From contig OY759266.1 of the NCBI GenBank assembly GCA_963662155.1, positions 8,597,526-8,661,525 on the forward strand: 64,000 nucleotides of DNA, given 5' to 3'. The DNA comes from Lamellibrachia columna. Its lineage: Eukaryota > Annelida > Polychaeta > Sabellida > Siboglinidae. The number at the start of each line of letters is the position of its first letter. Positions within the stretch are counted from its first letter, which is position 1. Below are positions 11,697 through 22,775 of the stretch, one piece after another. The notes under the pieces were generated by a model, which was not told the origin of the DNA, ran no database searches, and worked only from the letters and a program-made list of their open reading frames with translations. The translations under genes and the position numbers were made by a program.

Positions 11697-12060
11697 GTGA
11701 CCTTTATATCTAGCAGCATTACATGCTTATTTGTTGCTTTTTTTCACAATCGTTAAATCATTCAGTTATAATATTTAAATGTTTTAACATTTTATTATGT
11801 GTTTAATTTTTAATATTCAAATTATGTCAGGCACTTATGAATACAGATGTACCACGACACATATTCTTACCTGACGAACAGTGTGTTGCACCAAGATGAA
11901 AACTTGTATCATCATGGCTTCTAAAACATCAAAGGAAACTTAAATAACATGCATTTCACGAAAATCTTGTTGACATTCAGTCAATTAAAAATATGCTATT
12001 CTGGCTAGTGGAGTTCATGCAAAAATAACAGATGCATTGACCTGTGACGATGCATTGCAG

Positions 12061-12192
12061 GACACGTTTGAGAGTGTGAGATACGAGGTGATTGGTGACG
12101 ACTCGGCCCCCCGCTACTTCCGCATAGAACCCCGCTCCGGCGTGTTGACAGTGGCTAGGGACCTCAGCAAGGACTCAAGGACCGCATACACT
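12061..12192 (+). CDS. Cadherin gene exon 8b
   Basis: 44 codons, acceptor cattgcag, donor act|gtacgt. Carries VIGDDSAPRYFRIEPRSG, type B. Confidence 0.93.
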
Positions 12193-12419
12193 GTACGTAG
12201 CTTGTGTCTGACAGTGTCATCTGTATCTATATCTACTGGTGATATGTAGGTCTGTTTGGTCTGTTGCTATGATCTGTTGCTATGATCTGTTAGTTGTAAG
12301 TGGTCTTTGTGGTCTGTACTTTTTAGTGGTTCGTAACTGAGTGCTCTGTATCTGGTAATGGTCTAACTGAGAGGTCTGTCAGTGATTTGTACTTTTCAAT
12401 GGTACATGACTGAGTGGTC

Positions 12420-12735
12420 TACCAGTAATCTGTTGCTGCGAACGGTCTGTTGCCATGAATGGTCCGTTGTCGTAAATGGTCTGTTGTAATGAATAGTCTG
12501 TTGTCAAGAATGATGTGTTGTCATGAATGGTCTGTTGTTGTGAATGGCCTGTTGCTGTGAATGGTCTGTTGCCGTGAATAGTCTGTTGCTGTGAATGCTC
12601 TGTTGCCGTGAATGGTCTGTTGCCATGAATGGTCTATTGCCGTGAATGGTCTATTGCTGTGAGTGGTCTGTTGCCGTGAATGGTCTGTTGCTGTGAATGG
12701 TCTATAGTTGTGAATGGTCTGCAGCTGTGGTCTCT
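12420..12735. repeat. 17-bp minisatellite (gaatggtctgttgccgt)
   Basis: Variable tandem units end about 20 bases before the acceptor of exon 9a. A looser form extends back to about 12250. Confidence 0.9.
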
Positions 12736-12756
12736 AGTGTGGAGTCGACTTTGTAG

Positions 12757-12942
12757 ATTCGAGTGCGTGCCTCTGACAACGGCCAGCCCCCCAAGGCGAG
12801 TGTGGCCACGGTCAAGGTCCAAGTGAGCCGCAACCTGCACTGTCCACGCTGGGTAAATGACCACAAGACCATCTCTGTCATGGAGACCCATCCTCTAGGG
12901 GAGGAAATCACGAGGGTAGAGGCAAGAGACTCGGACACGCAG
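12757..12942 (+). CDS. Cadherin gene exon 9a
   Basis: 62 codons, acceptor ctttgtag at the end of a 17-bp minisatellite, donor cag|gtaggt. Starts IRVRASDNGQPP, linker SRNLHCPRW, ends EARDSDTQ. Confidence 0.92.
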
Positions 12943-13696
12943 GTAGGTGGCTGTTGACATTTCATATGTGACCTGAAGTATAGCATAAGTTTTATTGCCT
13001 TATTGATGATTATGTTTGTATACTTAACCTGTCATTCATACACACAACACACACTCCCAGATATAACTTAAAAACATGTAAGATAGACACCTAATAAAAG
13101 GATCAGTTTTATTGACTTAAACGTTGTGGTCCCTTTGACGGTGACAATTCTGTCTTGAAAAGAGTCATTGACCCCATCAGAATTAATTATGATATGTATG
13201 GTGTTTATTTGTAGAGCATCATTTATGTATATATGTTTATATGTATGCCTGTATGTGCTAAGATAACAAAATATATTATTTATTTGATGCCACATCCCGG
13301 ATAAACTTGTTCTGTTCTGTTCTGTCAGTATGATATTTTAACTAATAAAATCTTTAAAAAAAATTCCAGCCATTTTTGGTATATGCATGTGCTGAAAAAT
13401 CATCAATTATTTAGATGGTATTATAATTAGGTATTATTCATTGTGTAACAATTAGGAAATTAAGGAAGCTTCACATAACTTTTAACTCCTGCTGCTTTCC
13501 CCTTTTTTAACTTGTTCAAAGAACTAAACCCGGATTGAAATATGAAATTGTATTGATGCTGGAATAAATGTTATCATAATTGTGTTGAAGAGGCATCAGT
13601 AACTACTGTGAAAGTTGCAAGGAAGCTCACAAGTTGTAGATAAGGCCGAGTGATATTAGAGGTTGCAGTTATGCTGAGGCGTATGTCTTTCTTCAG

Positions 13697-13834
13697 AGTC
13701 CCTTCAGAGATGTCCGCTATCGTCTGGTGGGAGATAGCCTCGCTCTGCAGTTCTTTGTTGTCAACAGCATCAACGGCAGTCTGTACCAGAGAAGGGCTGT
13801 GCAGTACGAGTCTACTAAAGCAAAAGAGTACAAA
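13697..13834 (+). CDS. Cadherin gene exon 9b
   Basis: 46 codons, acceptor cttcttcag, donor aaa|gtaaat. Starts SPFRDVRYRLVG, core LQFFVVNSING. The following strand (SLYQRRAVQYES) is more diverged than in other type A units. Confidence 0.9.
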
Positions 13835-14384
13835 GTAAATAAGATGGTCATTTTGGTAGTTCATAGATTTTGTCTCACATGTCTTATGCATGGTTGATGT
13901 TGATGAATGTGGAGGTAACTCTGGAGAAATCTTGACACACAGAGCCTGGTGCAAAGAGGACAGGGAAAATCGGTGAATCTTGTAATGACAGCTGCAACCT
14001 TGTGACAGCGTTCAAATGAATACATATTTTTCTCTCAAACTGTTTGTCAACTCCTTGTGTCAGTTGATGATGTTTAGAGACTGTGTAGGTAATGTATTTA
14101 AATTTTGGAATTTTATCATTAAAGTTTCTCTAATTATCTGATATTCAGTGATGTGTGATAATTATTAATTATTATAAATTAGCATAATTATTTGTCATGC
14201 AATAATGGTATTCCAATGCATATTTAAAGTTTTGTCTTAGCGCTTGACTTTGACATTTAAAATTTTCTTAGAGCTTCTGTTTTGCCTGCCCTTGTTATTG
14301 TTTATTTACAAAGTGCGTTTTTGATTACTGCCTGTTGTTTTTGAATATAAGGTCTTTATTCATGACGTGACCATGATCTTGCAG

Positions 14385-14582
14385 GTGTTAATATCAGCTA
14401 CTGACCTTGGCGTTCCGAAGTCGTGTGAAACGAGCAAGAACGCGACGGTTACTGTGAAGGTGAAGCGCAATGAGAACGCACCAGTGTTCAGTAATGAGGG
14501 GTCGTACCGGGCAAAGATCAGTGAGACCATGGGGGTGAACAACAGGGTGACTGCTGTAAGCGCAGAAGACAAGGACACAAAG
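14385..14582 (+). CDS. Cadherin gene exon 10a
   Basis: 66 codons, acceptor cttgcag, donor aag|gtaggc. Starts VLISATDLGVP, linker KRNENAPVF (type B), ends SAEDKDTK. Confidence 0.92.
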
Positions 14583-14599
14583 GTAGGCAACATGCTCAA

Positions 14600-14692
14600 G
14601 GTTGAACAAGATTGCCAGTCAAAGCAAAAAACCCAGATGTCTAGTGGACAAGGAAGCCATCGGCTTATTGAGAGTCTACAATTTGTTGTGTT
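14600..14692 (-). mobile_element. CR1-type LINE 3' end fragment
   Basis: Reverse complement of the LINE tail: tctcaataagccgatggctt, cttgtccac, catctggg and cttgttcaa are recognisable. Confidence 0.8.
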
Positions 14693-14889
14693 GTGTTTAA
14701 TTTGTCTCATATCTAGATGCAGGAAGTAATGGTAAAGGTCATCACATAGCATTTTACACTTTACACCTGTTTGTACCAACATCAATTTAAAATCTTTGAA
14801 TATATATTGATATACGTTGCGGTTTTTTGGAATTTGATATTTGACATGGTGAGAATTGGTTCCAAATATTTAAGAAAAGAGAGCAAAAT

Positions 14890-15290
14890 ATGGGGTTGTC
14901 TATGAAGGTACAATGCCAAGAATGCGAACAGCATTACATCGGGAAGATATCGAGAACACTAGGCACAAGAATAAAAAGACACAGTATATTATTGCCAACC
15001 CCTGTCAGCCATGAGTGAACACATACAGAACACAGGCCATCATTGTGCAAAAGTGCAAGATGTTGGACCATAAGGAGAACTGATTTAGGAGAAAAATCGA
15101 GGAAGCAATAAATATCCTTCGAATAAGATATGCCCTGAACTGAAATGTCGGCCAGGAGCTCCCACCAACCCTCCCCAACTTATGTCACATTGCCTATAGA
15201 GACGTCAGTCCGCCGACGAAGGCCAAGTGAGTTGGCCGAAACAGTTGGAATGAATGCCTAATTTCTTGAGAGGTAATCACCATGTCAAAT
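14890..15290 (+). pseudogene. Penelope-like element remnant (GIY-YIG endonuclease)
   Basis: From 14905 the frame reads VQCQECEQHYIGKISRTLG then TRIKRH, the Cys-x2-Cys and YIG core of Penelope-like GIY-YIG endonucleases. Further pieces follow in shifted frames: AMSEHIQNTGHH, FRRKIEEAINILRIRYALN and ELPPTLPNL, with stops and at least one frameshift. A gacgaaggccaagtgagttg block follows, as is common after the endonuclease in this class. Long dead fragment; no reverse transcriptase seen. Confidence 0.8.
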
Positions 15291-15404
15291 ATCAGTGATA
15301 TTTCTAAAAAAAAATTTTAATAAAATAAAATTTTTTTTCTTTGCCTATGAAAGTCATTAGCCATGTCTGTGGTGTGTTACTGAGAATGACATCTTGTCTT
15401 TTAG

Positions 15405-15536
15405 GTTCCTTTCAACACTGTGCGCTATCAGGTGATCGGAGACAATGGAGCGCCTGTCTACTTCAGAGTCATTGAGAACAGCGGAGAGGTGAAGGTCAAG
15501 TCGGATCTGAGGACTGACATCGAAACGGAGTACACC
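15405..15536 (+). CDS. Cadherin gene exon 10b
   Basis: 44 codons, acceptor tcttttag, donor acc|gtaagt. Carries VIGDNGAPVYFRVIENSG, type B, ends ETEYT. Confidence 0.93.
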
Positions 15537-15594
15537 GTAAGTTGCGAGTAACTCTCCCTCATATCTATCTCAAGTCTACCAGCCTATTGTTCCT

Positions 15595-15745
15595 AAAACT
15601 GTTCAACCTGGGAAAGTGCGCTTTTCTCTGTAGCTGCGCCTAAAATCTGAAACAAACTCCATCGTCTTAAAACAATCTGAAAGTATACAAACCATCCGCA
15701 AAAATCTCAAGACATGTTTTTCAGAGTTGTATTTCCACCCGTAAT
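15595..15745 (+). pseudogene. LINE ORF2 C-terminal remnant
   Basis: Reads FSVAAPKI-stop-NKL, then QSESIQTIRKNLKTCFF after a shift, the usual C-terminal tail of many non-LTR reverse transcriptases (FSVAAPKLWNxLP, then a KKxLKTxLF-type motif). The stop is where Trp is expected. A different family from the CR1-type copies here. Confidence 0.65.
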
Positions 15746-16076
15746 ATAATGCTTAATGATTCTGGTTTCAAAGGATTTAAACACTATATTATTAATGTTA
15801 TTATTGCTATGTCTACCTCAAGTCTACCTCACATCTATCTTACATCTACCTCACACATCTAGCAAATAGTACTTAATTAACAGATGTATTAAATACTTTT
15901 GTATATATATAATTAAACTAATACAAGTTCTGCTTGTCCTGATTTTGCAGAAGACTCCTTCATAGAATTTCTTCATTACATTTCTCAAGAGAAAACTATT
16001 AAGCTCTACAGACTGTGTGTCTCAAGTAACACTGCCGACATTGATCTCACTCACTGTGGTTGGCCATGTATTGTAG

Positions 16077-16262
16077 TTGAAAGTGCTGGCCTACGATGGA
16101 GGCTCTCCCCCAAGCAGTGCTACAGCTACAGTCCACATCACCGTCCAGAGGAACCTCAAGGCCCCAGTGTTTGTGCCGAACCGTTATGAGACTGAGATCC
16201 TTGAGACGCAGGCCATTGCAGACACCATCCTCACTGTGACTGCACGGGACGAGGACAGACTG
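16077..16262 (+). CDS. Cadherin gene exon 11a
   Basis: 62 codons, acceptor tattgtag. The donor is ctg|gcaagt, a GC-AG intron; ending here keeps the 62-codon phase 0 pattern. Starts LKVLAYDGGSPP, linker QRNLKAPVF, then ILETQAIADTIL. Confidence 0.9.
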
Positions 16263-16323
16263 GCAAGTAGATCTCTGCTGTCTTTAGGCAAACATGTCCG
16301 CCTATTCTTCCAGTTTGCAATTG

Positions 16324-16530
16324 TATAGGCGAACATCTAAGAGCCAGTTTGGAACCTTATAAAAATGTCTAAGAACCAGCTTGGAACCTTATAAAAATGT
16401 CTAAGAACCAGCTTGGAACCTTATAAAAATGTCTAAGAGCCAGCTTGGAACCTTATAAAAATGTCTAAGAGCCAGCTTGGAACCTTATAAAAATGTCTAA
16501 GAGCCAGCTTGGAACCTTATAAAAATGTGA
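16324..16530. repeat. 32-bp tandem repeat, about six copies
   Basis: Unit contains gtctaagagccagcttggaa and ccttataaaaat. It lies just after the GC donor of exon 11a. The rest of the intron to 17074 shows nothing clear. Confidence 0.92.
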
Positions 16531-17074
16531 TAAACAGGGCAATAACTACCTATTTCATGTCCTACGTATTCGTTTGTGTATCACTAGTTATTTGACAAAA
16601 ACCATGCATAAATATAAAGTTATGATGTTTTGTGATGAAAACTAACATCCCATGACATCATGCATGGGTTGATTTAAGAAAATATTGTCCGCTAGTCATG
16701 ATAAACATATAATCAAATATTTCTTCTACTTCTTGATGCCAATGTGCAGATGGTATGTCAAGGAATACATATTTGAAATGGTTAGTGTGTGTCAGTTTTA
16801 AATCTTAAGTTATTAGTTCCGAACTGATTTTAGTTTGGAAGCATACGTTTTCAAGGTGGTGGAACTCTGCCCCTATACGTACTAGTACTGGGGCGGTTGA
16901 CTCTCCCTCACTGTCTTGTGTGTAACTGCATCAATAGGCAACTACTACAAATATACTCTCCAGACCCAAGCAGTAAAACTTTGTTTGTATCTCTCTGGAC
17001 GGTACCAATTTGGTACCATTCTCATTCTTACTCCTTACTGCGGAGTCCTTCATAATAAGAGCTGTGGATTTCAG

Positions 17075-17200
17075 GCTCCACACAATTTGACACGCTTCTC
17101 CCTCAAGCCAAATTCTGGGGATAATTTCATGATAGACCCAGAGACTGGTGAAGTGGCCCTCAAGAAATCTCTGCTTGGAACGAAGACTGAGAGATACGAG
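17075..17200 (+). CDS. Cadherin gene exon 11b
   Basis: 42 codons, acceptor gatttcag, donor gag|gtatgc. Starts APHNLTRFSL, core DNFMIDPETG, slightly shortened loop. Type A. Confidence 0.92.
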
Positions 17201-17689
17201 GTATGCTTCTGTTGGGTGTGAATTGTTTGTTCATTCAGTATTTCCTTCTTCCTTATGTTGACAACCATTGTTTGTGTAACCTGTATCTACTGTACAGTGA
17301 GATCCTGCTTGCTTCACTGGAGTGTCATCTCACCTCACTGTCTCTCAGCTGTGTACACTGTTATTTATGCAATAACAAACGCAAGTCCGATGTAGTAGAG
17401 AATTGAAATGGTCCAAATAAATGACGTTTTTTATTACAAAGTGGACTACTTATCACGCAGCCACTTTGGGAAGAACATTAACAGGAATGTGAGCTCTTCA
17501 AAGCAAACCAGGCAAGAACTGAACACGTACATCCCTGTCTAGCAAGTTTCTCAGAGCCCACATACCTACAAGCATGACGAAAACATATATACATCAAGAA
17601 ATCGTCATGAACATTTAAGGCAAAGAATACAGTTGTGTTCACGGTCATTTTCACCATTGTGTGCCAATGAGTCGGACGACTCACTTGAC

Positions 17690-17785
17690 ATGTGACTCAC
17701 CATGGCATGACAGTGTGACTCATCATGACATCAATGTGACTCACCATGACATGTCAGTGACTCACCATGATATATCAGGTAACTC
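17690..17785. repeat. Short repeats (gtgactcaccatgacat)
   Basis: Four or five degenerate copies before exon 12. The earlier part of the intron (17201-17689) has no recognisable feature. Confidence 0.7.
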
Positions 17786-17824
17786 ACTCATGTCAGTGTT
17801 TCTCACAGTGTCGTGTGTTTGTAG

Positions 17825-18154
17825 TTCCGCGTGGAGGTAACAGACCTGGGAGTGCCACGGAAGAAGGCAACCACATCAGCCCTGGTCATTATAAAGGTGG
17901 TGCACAACAAAAACATCCCCAACATAGTCAACCTGCCAAGTACCGCCCCTGACCTGCCACAGGTGGCGGGGGTAGGCACTAGAGTGTTCACCGTGGAGGC
18001 CAAGGATTTGGACAAAGTGAATCCATTCAATCTGCTAAGCTTTGCCATTGTGGGCGATGACAATGCCCCTGTCTATTTCTCCATCAGTGACAAGGGCGTT
18101 GTGAAAGTTAAGAAAGATCTGAGAACCGCCCCGGGCACGGAAACACAGTATAAG
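17825..18154 (+). CDS. Cadherin gene exon 12 (a and b fused)
   Basis: 110 codons, the only unit without its internal intron: EAKDLDK runs straight into VNPFNLLSFAIVGDDNAP. Acceptor gtttgtag, donor aag|gtgagg. The linker is aberrant, VHNKNIPNI (H for R, final F lost). Simplest reading is loss of the 12a/12b intron. Confidence 0.93.
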
Positions 18155-18234
18155 GTGAGGCACAGGGCATGTGTATTAAGATTGAATGACAAATATATAG
18201 CGGTAGTAGCACAAATACTTTTGATGCTAGGAAA

Positions 18235-18440
18235 ATTTCCTGCAAAACCCAGTGGATTACGTTTGGTGCAGGTATATTTCGTAACCTGTTAAATGGCAGC
18301 ACTCAATTGGAATTGGATTTCTGGTGAAACTTAGTGGATTTTGTATTGGTATAAGTATATTTTGTTGCCTGCTAGATGGCGACACTTGATAGGAATGGCA
18401 TAGGCTGATTAACCAATGAAAAATGTTGTACAGATTTATA
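18235..18440 (+). repeat. Dispersed repeat, family 1, copy 1
   Basis: Shares aaacttagtggattttg, tagatggcgacacttga and gattaaccaatga with 59150-59250 and, reversed, with 40075-40215. Probably an old MITE or SINE; ends not defined. Confidence 0.6.
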
Positions 18441-18519
18441 CATTATTCAAAACAAAAATGTGCAGGTGTGAATGGCCGACTGTCAACTGCAGTAGTAGTG
18501 TGATCTTAGGGTATTGTGG

Positions 18520-18815
18520 CAGCTGTACTGCACGGGACACAGTGCCTATATGGTTACAGTATCGGACTCTGAAACAAGAGAATCCGGATTTGAATCTGCT
18601 TGAATCCGCCATTTTGAAGCTTTGACAATTTCGTTCCCCCCATGTTGCCACAGTTCACTCAGCTGTATAAACGTGTACCAGGCTATAGACAGTGGTGGAT
18701 ATGTGAATGAATAGTCTTCACGCAGTAAGTTTAGTGTGGCTGAATGCTTCCCAGAGAAGCCAAGTTGGTGTTGGAAAGAACAGGTCTACCAGGGTGTGAA
18801 GGGTAAAGTACTATG
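18520..18815 (+). mobile_element. tRNA-derived SINE (family 1, copy 2)
   Basis: Head with box B-like ggatttgaatc and a body matching 1120-1310 (cactcagctgtataaacg, tgaatgaatagtcttcacg, gcttcccagagaag, caggtctaccagggtgtga). Lacks the 3' tail of copy 1 and stops about 20 bases before the exon 13a acceptor. Confidence 0.7.
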
Positions 18816-18837
18816 GTCATCATGTCTCCTCTTTCAG

Positions 18838-19023
18838 CTGCGTGTGCAAGTGTCAGACGAGGGAGTACCGGTGCTAGTGAGGACACGTATCCTCACTGTG
18901 AATGTGCTACGCAATGAGAAGCAGCCAGTGTTTGTGAGTGGCCAGTATAACCCCAAGATCCTTGAGACACATCCTGTTGGTAGCACTGTCATCAAAGTCA
19001 CCGCCACTGACAGCGACGCTAAG
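18838..19023 (+). CDS. Cadherin gene exon 13a
   Basis: 62 codons, acceptor ctctttcag about 20 bases after a SINE remnant, donor aag|gtatga. Starts LRVQVSDEGVP, linker LRNEKQPVF, then ILETHPVGSTV and TATDSDAK. Confidence 0.92.
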
Positions 19024-19244
19024 GTATGAATACGAATGCATTACAAATATAAGTAAGTTTAAATATGATAATCATAAAAAATAAATAAGATATAGAGATC
19101 ACCATTGTATGCAATAAAGTGCTCCTACTGTGGGTCCGTTAACAATAGTTATACAATTACTCACACATTTTATGTTATCTCAAATATTTTATTTGTATAT
19201 GGTTTTCATTTGTGAAAGTATTAATGAACATTTGTATATTATCA

Positions 19245-19341
19245 GTTTTGTCATGTCACTTGTGTACACATTTGTTACTTCATGCCACTTGCATACAGTT
19301 ATGTCACTTTTGTCACTTCATGTCACTTATGTACACTTGCA
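19245..19341. repeat. Short repeats running into the 13b acceptor
   Basis: Degenerate repeats of gtcactt and acttcatgccacttgcatac type lead into the acceptor (cacttatgtacacttgcag). Confidence 0.6.
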
Positions 19342-19342
19342 G

Positions 19343-19459
19343 GCTCCTCACAATGAGGTAACATATGAGCTGAACCACGACTTCTTTGCAATCAACTCTG
19401 ATACGGGCATGATTCGTCTGAAGCGTTCTTTGTTGGGCAGCGACACTGAAGTCTACAAG
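19343..19459 (+). CDS. Cadherin gene exon 13b (shortened)
   Basis: 39 codons, shortest of all. Acceptor acttgcag, donor aag|gtaact. Starts APHNEVTYEL then goes almost directly to FFAINSDTG, lacking about five residues of the usual loop. Confidence 0.92.
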
Positions 19460-19739
19460 GTAACTTTTCCATTTCAATCTCAAAGCTCTCCTAAAGATTT
19501 ACCAATTTCTGTCTCATCAACTGGAAAGCATACTATGTGGTCATTGAATGTTTATAATAATTATTTGAAATTCATGAATGATTCGGATATGTTGATAAAT
19601 TTAAGTGATTTGGAAAAATCGTGCCTTTTATGTAGTTAATGTGGTACAATATTTCTTGTGAGTTCTGCAATATTTAGAATTCAACAATTATAGTAGTTTT
19701 ATGAAGCAACATTTTTCATCTACGATATGTTTTGTTTAG

Positions 19740-19928
19740 TTGAACATCTATGCCAATGACAAAGGTGTGCCACCGAAGCGGACAGGGCCACAGATTGTGA
19801 GTGTCACCGTGGTACGCAATCGATTCCCTCCTGCCTTTGAACGAGAGCCATACAAGAAGACGATCAAGCAGGATTCGAGCCCCGGCTCCGAAGTCCTCAG
19901 TGTATATGCGAAAGACAAAGACACACAG
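19740..19928 (+). CDS. Cadherin gene exon 14a
   Basis: 63 codons, acceptor tgtttag, donor cag|gtggga. Starts LNIYANDKGVPP, linker VRNRFPPAF, then EPYKKTIKQ, resembling exon 32a. Ends YAKDKDTQ. Confidence 0.92.
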
Positions 19929-19954
19929 GTGGGACCAGACCGCTATTGTCATTG

Positions 19955-20150
19955 AACTCTTGTTGATGTCATGGAACTCTTGTATACATCATGGAACTCT
20001 TGTAGACGTAATGGAACTCTTGTAGATATAGTGGAACTCTTGTAGACCTCATGGAACTCTTGTAGACCTCATGGAACTCTTGTAGACCTCATGGAACTCT
20101 TGTAGACCTCATGGAACTCTTGTAGATGTAGTGGAACCAATGTAGACCTC
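19955..20150. repeat. 20-bp tandem repeat (atggaactcttgtagacctc)
   Basis: About nine units in intron 14a, the central ones identical. Confidence 0.92.
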
Positions 20151-20291
20151 ATATCATGTAGCTTTTTTTTGTAATCAGATGATACAAATTCAGACATGTT
20201 TCTTTCAAGCAATCAGCCTTTGATTAGATATTAACTGTGGGTTGTTGGTGTGTCAATGAAACAGTGTTGAGTTGGATGTGGGCTGTTGCAG

Positions 20292-20423
20292 AAGCCATTC
20301 AGTGACATCACGTATGACATCATTGGTGACGATGCGGCGCCCAGTTTCTTCCGCATTGATCAGTCGACTGGCAAAGTGTTGGTGAGCAACAACTTGGCCA
20401 ATGACGGCACAAGGAACTATAAG
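20292..20423 (+). CDS. Cadherin gene exon 14b
   Basis: 44 codons, acceptor ctgttgcag, donor aag|gtgagg. Carries IIGDDAAPSFFRIDQSTG, type B. Confidence 0.93.
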
Positions 20424-20829
20424 GTGAGGATGACAGATACTCTGTCTTGCACAGTGTGAGAATGACACTATCTCTTACAAGGTGTACATATACAAGTGAC
20501 TGCGTAACAAAATGTTTTTTCCACCGAATTACTGGTGTGTATTAACTTACAAATAGTAGAAGCTGTCTACTGATGCACTTGTAAATGCAACATTTCATAG
20601 GTTCATCATGTTTGCCTAATGCTAATTCTAATCTACGATTCTTGCCTGATCTAATTGTCAGAGAACTAATCAACATATTTTCTCTGTGTATGTGTTGTGT
20701 CTGTATAACTGATTTAGTCCATCTTTTCAGGGGAACTAAACTTTCTGGCAACTTGTGGAAAGGCTGGTAAATCTAATGATATTCATCTGATGCAAGTCCC
20801 TACTCACTGAGTCCTGGTGTGCTTTACAG

Positions 20830-21015
20830 ATACGCATAATAGCCGAGGACGGCGGCTCTCCTAAGCTGAGAGACACGACTGTCATGGAGGTGGAGGTGAC
20901 ACGTAACCTCAACAAACCTCGGTTCAGCCCTCAATTGTACACTACACGTGTGAAGGAGACTCTGCCTCTTGGAGCCAGCATCAAGAATGTGACAGCCACT
21001 GATGCTGACAAGAGG
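20830..21015 (+). CDS. Cadherin gene exon 15a
   Basis: 62 codons, acceptor ctttacag, donor agg|gtatgt. Starts IRIIAEDGGSP, linker TRNLNKPRF (type A), ends TATDADKR. Confidence 0.92.
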
Positions 21016-21059
21016 GTATGTTAGACACACATGCATTAGAGAATATTACTTGTGTAAGG

Positions 21060-21285
21060 GATGATGATCATAAATTTTTTCCCTCCGTTATTGATCCCTT
21101 CCATCTCCACTGCCCCCATCCCTTGCTCTCGTTCTCCATTCCCCTCATCTCCATATCCCGCCAAATATCTCTTCACGCAGTCCTCCCATCTTAGTTTCGG
21201 TCTTTCTCTTTTCCTTCTACCCTCCACTCTGAGTGCATCCGCTCTCTTCGTCAAGCTTTCTGAAACCAGCTTACTCATGAAACCA
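21060..21285 (-). pseudogene. LINE ORF2 3' remnant, minus strand
   Basis: On the minus strand it reads RADALRVEGRRKRERPKLRW followed by EDCVKRYLAGYG, the basic R.RPK.RW.D tail found after the reverse transcriptase in several LINE clades. Open for about 70 codons, no start. A third LINE type in the window. Confidence 0.6.
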
Positions 21286-21430
21286 GTTTTGTCCTGAAAC
21301 CAGCTTCCTCTGAAACCAGCATTGTCCTGAAACACCAGCTTTGTCCTGAAACCAGCTTCGCACTGAAACCAGCATTGTCCTGATACCCCAGCTTTGTCCT
21401 GACACCAGCTTCGCACTGAAACCAGCTTCC
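21285..21430. repeat. Irregular repeats (tcctgaaaccagctt)
   Basis: About nine variants of a 15-20 bp unit, directly adjoining the LINE remnant. Confidence 0.8.
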
Positions 21431-21837
21431 TCTTGAGACTCTTTCACACTTTTCCCTCAACTCCTTCATTCTTTGCTTGCATATGACACCATTTGACACC
21501 ATATGACACCATACAAAACTGATATCATTTAATATGATATGAGCCCTTCCTCCCACTGCATGCAACTTTGAATGACATCAACCTGTCAGCATCCTTTGAA
21601 CCTTTCAGCACCCTTTGAACCTGTCAGCACCCTTTGAACTCTGATCGGAAAATAAATAATGTTTTTTGGGAAAATACATCAATATACGACACTTCGCAAA
21701 ACAACTGTTAACCCCTGCCTTGAAACCAATTGTATGATAAAAACTGCAGTAATTGCATGATGAAATAGTAAGCATTATATTTCCTGGTTATGAATTGCTG
21801 ATTGAGTTGGGCATGAGCTCATGTGCATATATGTATG

Positions 21838-21855
21838 TGTGTGTACATATGTATA

Positions 21856-21900
<45 letters not shown>
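21838..21900. repeat. AT microsatellite
   Basis: (AT)n with a gtatgt border. Confidence 0.93.
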
Positions 21901-22009
21901 GCTCATCCACATATACAGTTGTCAATGTTATACTAGGATAACATGTTGTTTAACTGCCTACAGTATGAGAGCTGTGAGCCATGAACTAAACGCTGGCTTG
22001 TCCTTGTAG

Positions 22010-22141
22010 TTCCCAGACAATAAGATCCAGTATGACATCGTTGGTGACGGCAAGGCCAAGTCTTTGTTCCTTGTTAACCGAGATACGGGAGAAGTATCTC
22101 TGAAGAAGGGACTGACAGCAGACACTGAGTCAACATACACG
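22010..22141 (+). CDS. Cadherin gene exon 15b
   Basis: 44 codons, acceptor ccttgtag, donor acg|gtgagg. Starts FPDNKIQYDIVG, core KSLFLVNRDTG. Type A. Confidence 0.92.
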
Positions 22142-22225
22142 GTGAGGCATTGTTTGGGTTTACATTAACTCATAGTGTGCGGTGGGGTGATGTCGTGCAC
22201 AACCAAGTAGCACACGTGTTATCAG

Positions 22226-22412
22226 AAAATATTCTCACAGAGGACAATAAATGAATGGAACAAATTATGTACTGACTGTGTAAATGCTAGCTGTGTGAAT
22301 ATGTTTAAAAACAAAACTAACAAATATCCCAGAAGGATGGGTTACACATAGATGAAGAATTATTGGACTCTCAGTAAGTTAATGGCTTCGTTATACACTT
22401 GCCATCTGGGGC
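22226..22412 (+). mobile_element. CR1-type LINE 3' end fragment
   Basis: Matches the last codons of ORF2 and the 3' UTR of the intact LINE (ctcacagaggacaataaatg, gtgaatatgtttaaaaac, ggactctc, cacttgccatctgg). The acceptor minisatellite follows almost directly. Confidence 0.85.
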
Positions 22413-22424
22413 AATCCTGATCCA

Positions 22425-22775
22425 AGCAGCTGTGTCTATATAATCCTGTCCCTGTGTGTGTTAGATCCAAGCAGCTGTGTTTATGTATTCGTGTCCCTGT
22501 GTGTGTTAGATCCAAGCAGCTGTGTTTATATAATCCTGTCCTTGTGTGTGTTAGATCCAAGCGGCTGTGTTTACATAATCATTCCCTGTGTGTATTAGAT
22601 CCAAGCAGCTGTGTCTATATAATCCTGTCCCTGTGTGTGTTAGATCCAAGCAGCTGCGTTTATGTATTCATGTCCCTGTGTGTGTTAGATCCAAGGAGCT
22701 GTGTTTATATAGTCCTCTCCATGTGTATGTTAGATACAAGCAGCAGTGTTTGTATATTCCTGCCTTTTGTGTTAG
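22425..22775. repeat. 45-bp minisatellite containing splice-acceptor copies
   Basis: Seven units with ttag|atccaagcagctgtg at 22461, 22506, 22551, 22595, 22640, 22685 and 22730, then the real acceptor ttag|atcaaagtcgccgcc at 22772. The unit therefore holds a copy of the exon 16a junction. Confidence 0.85.
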
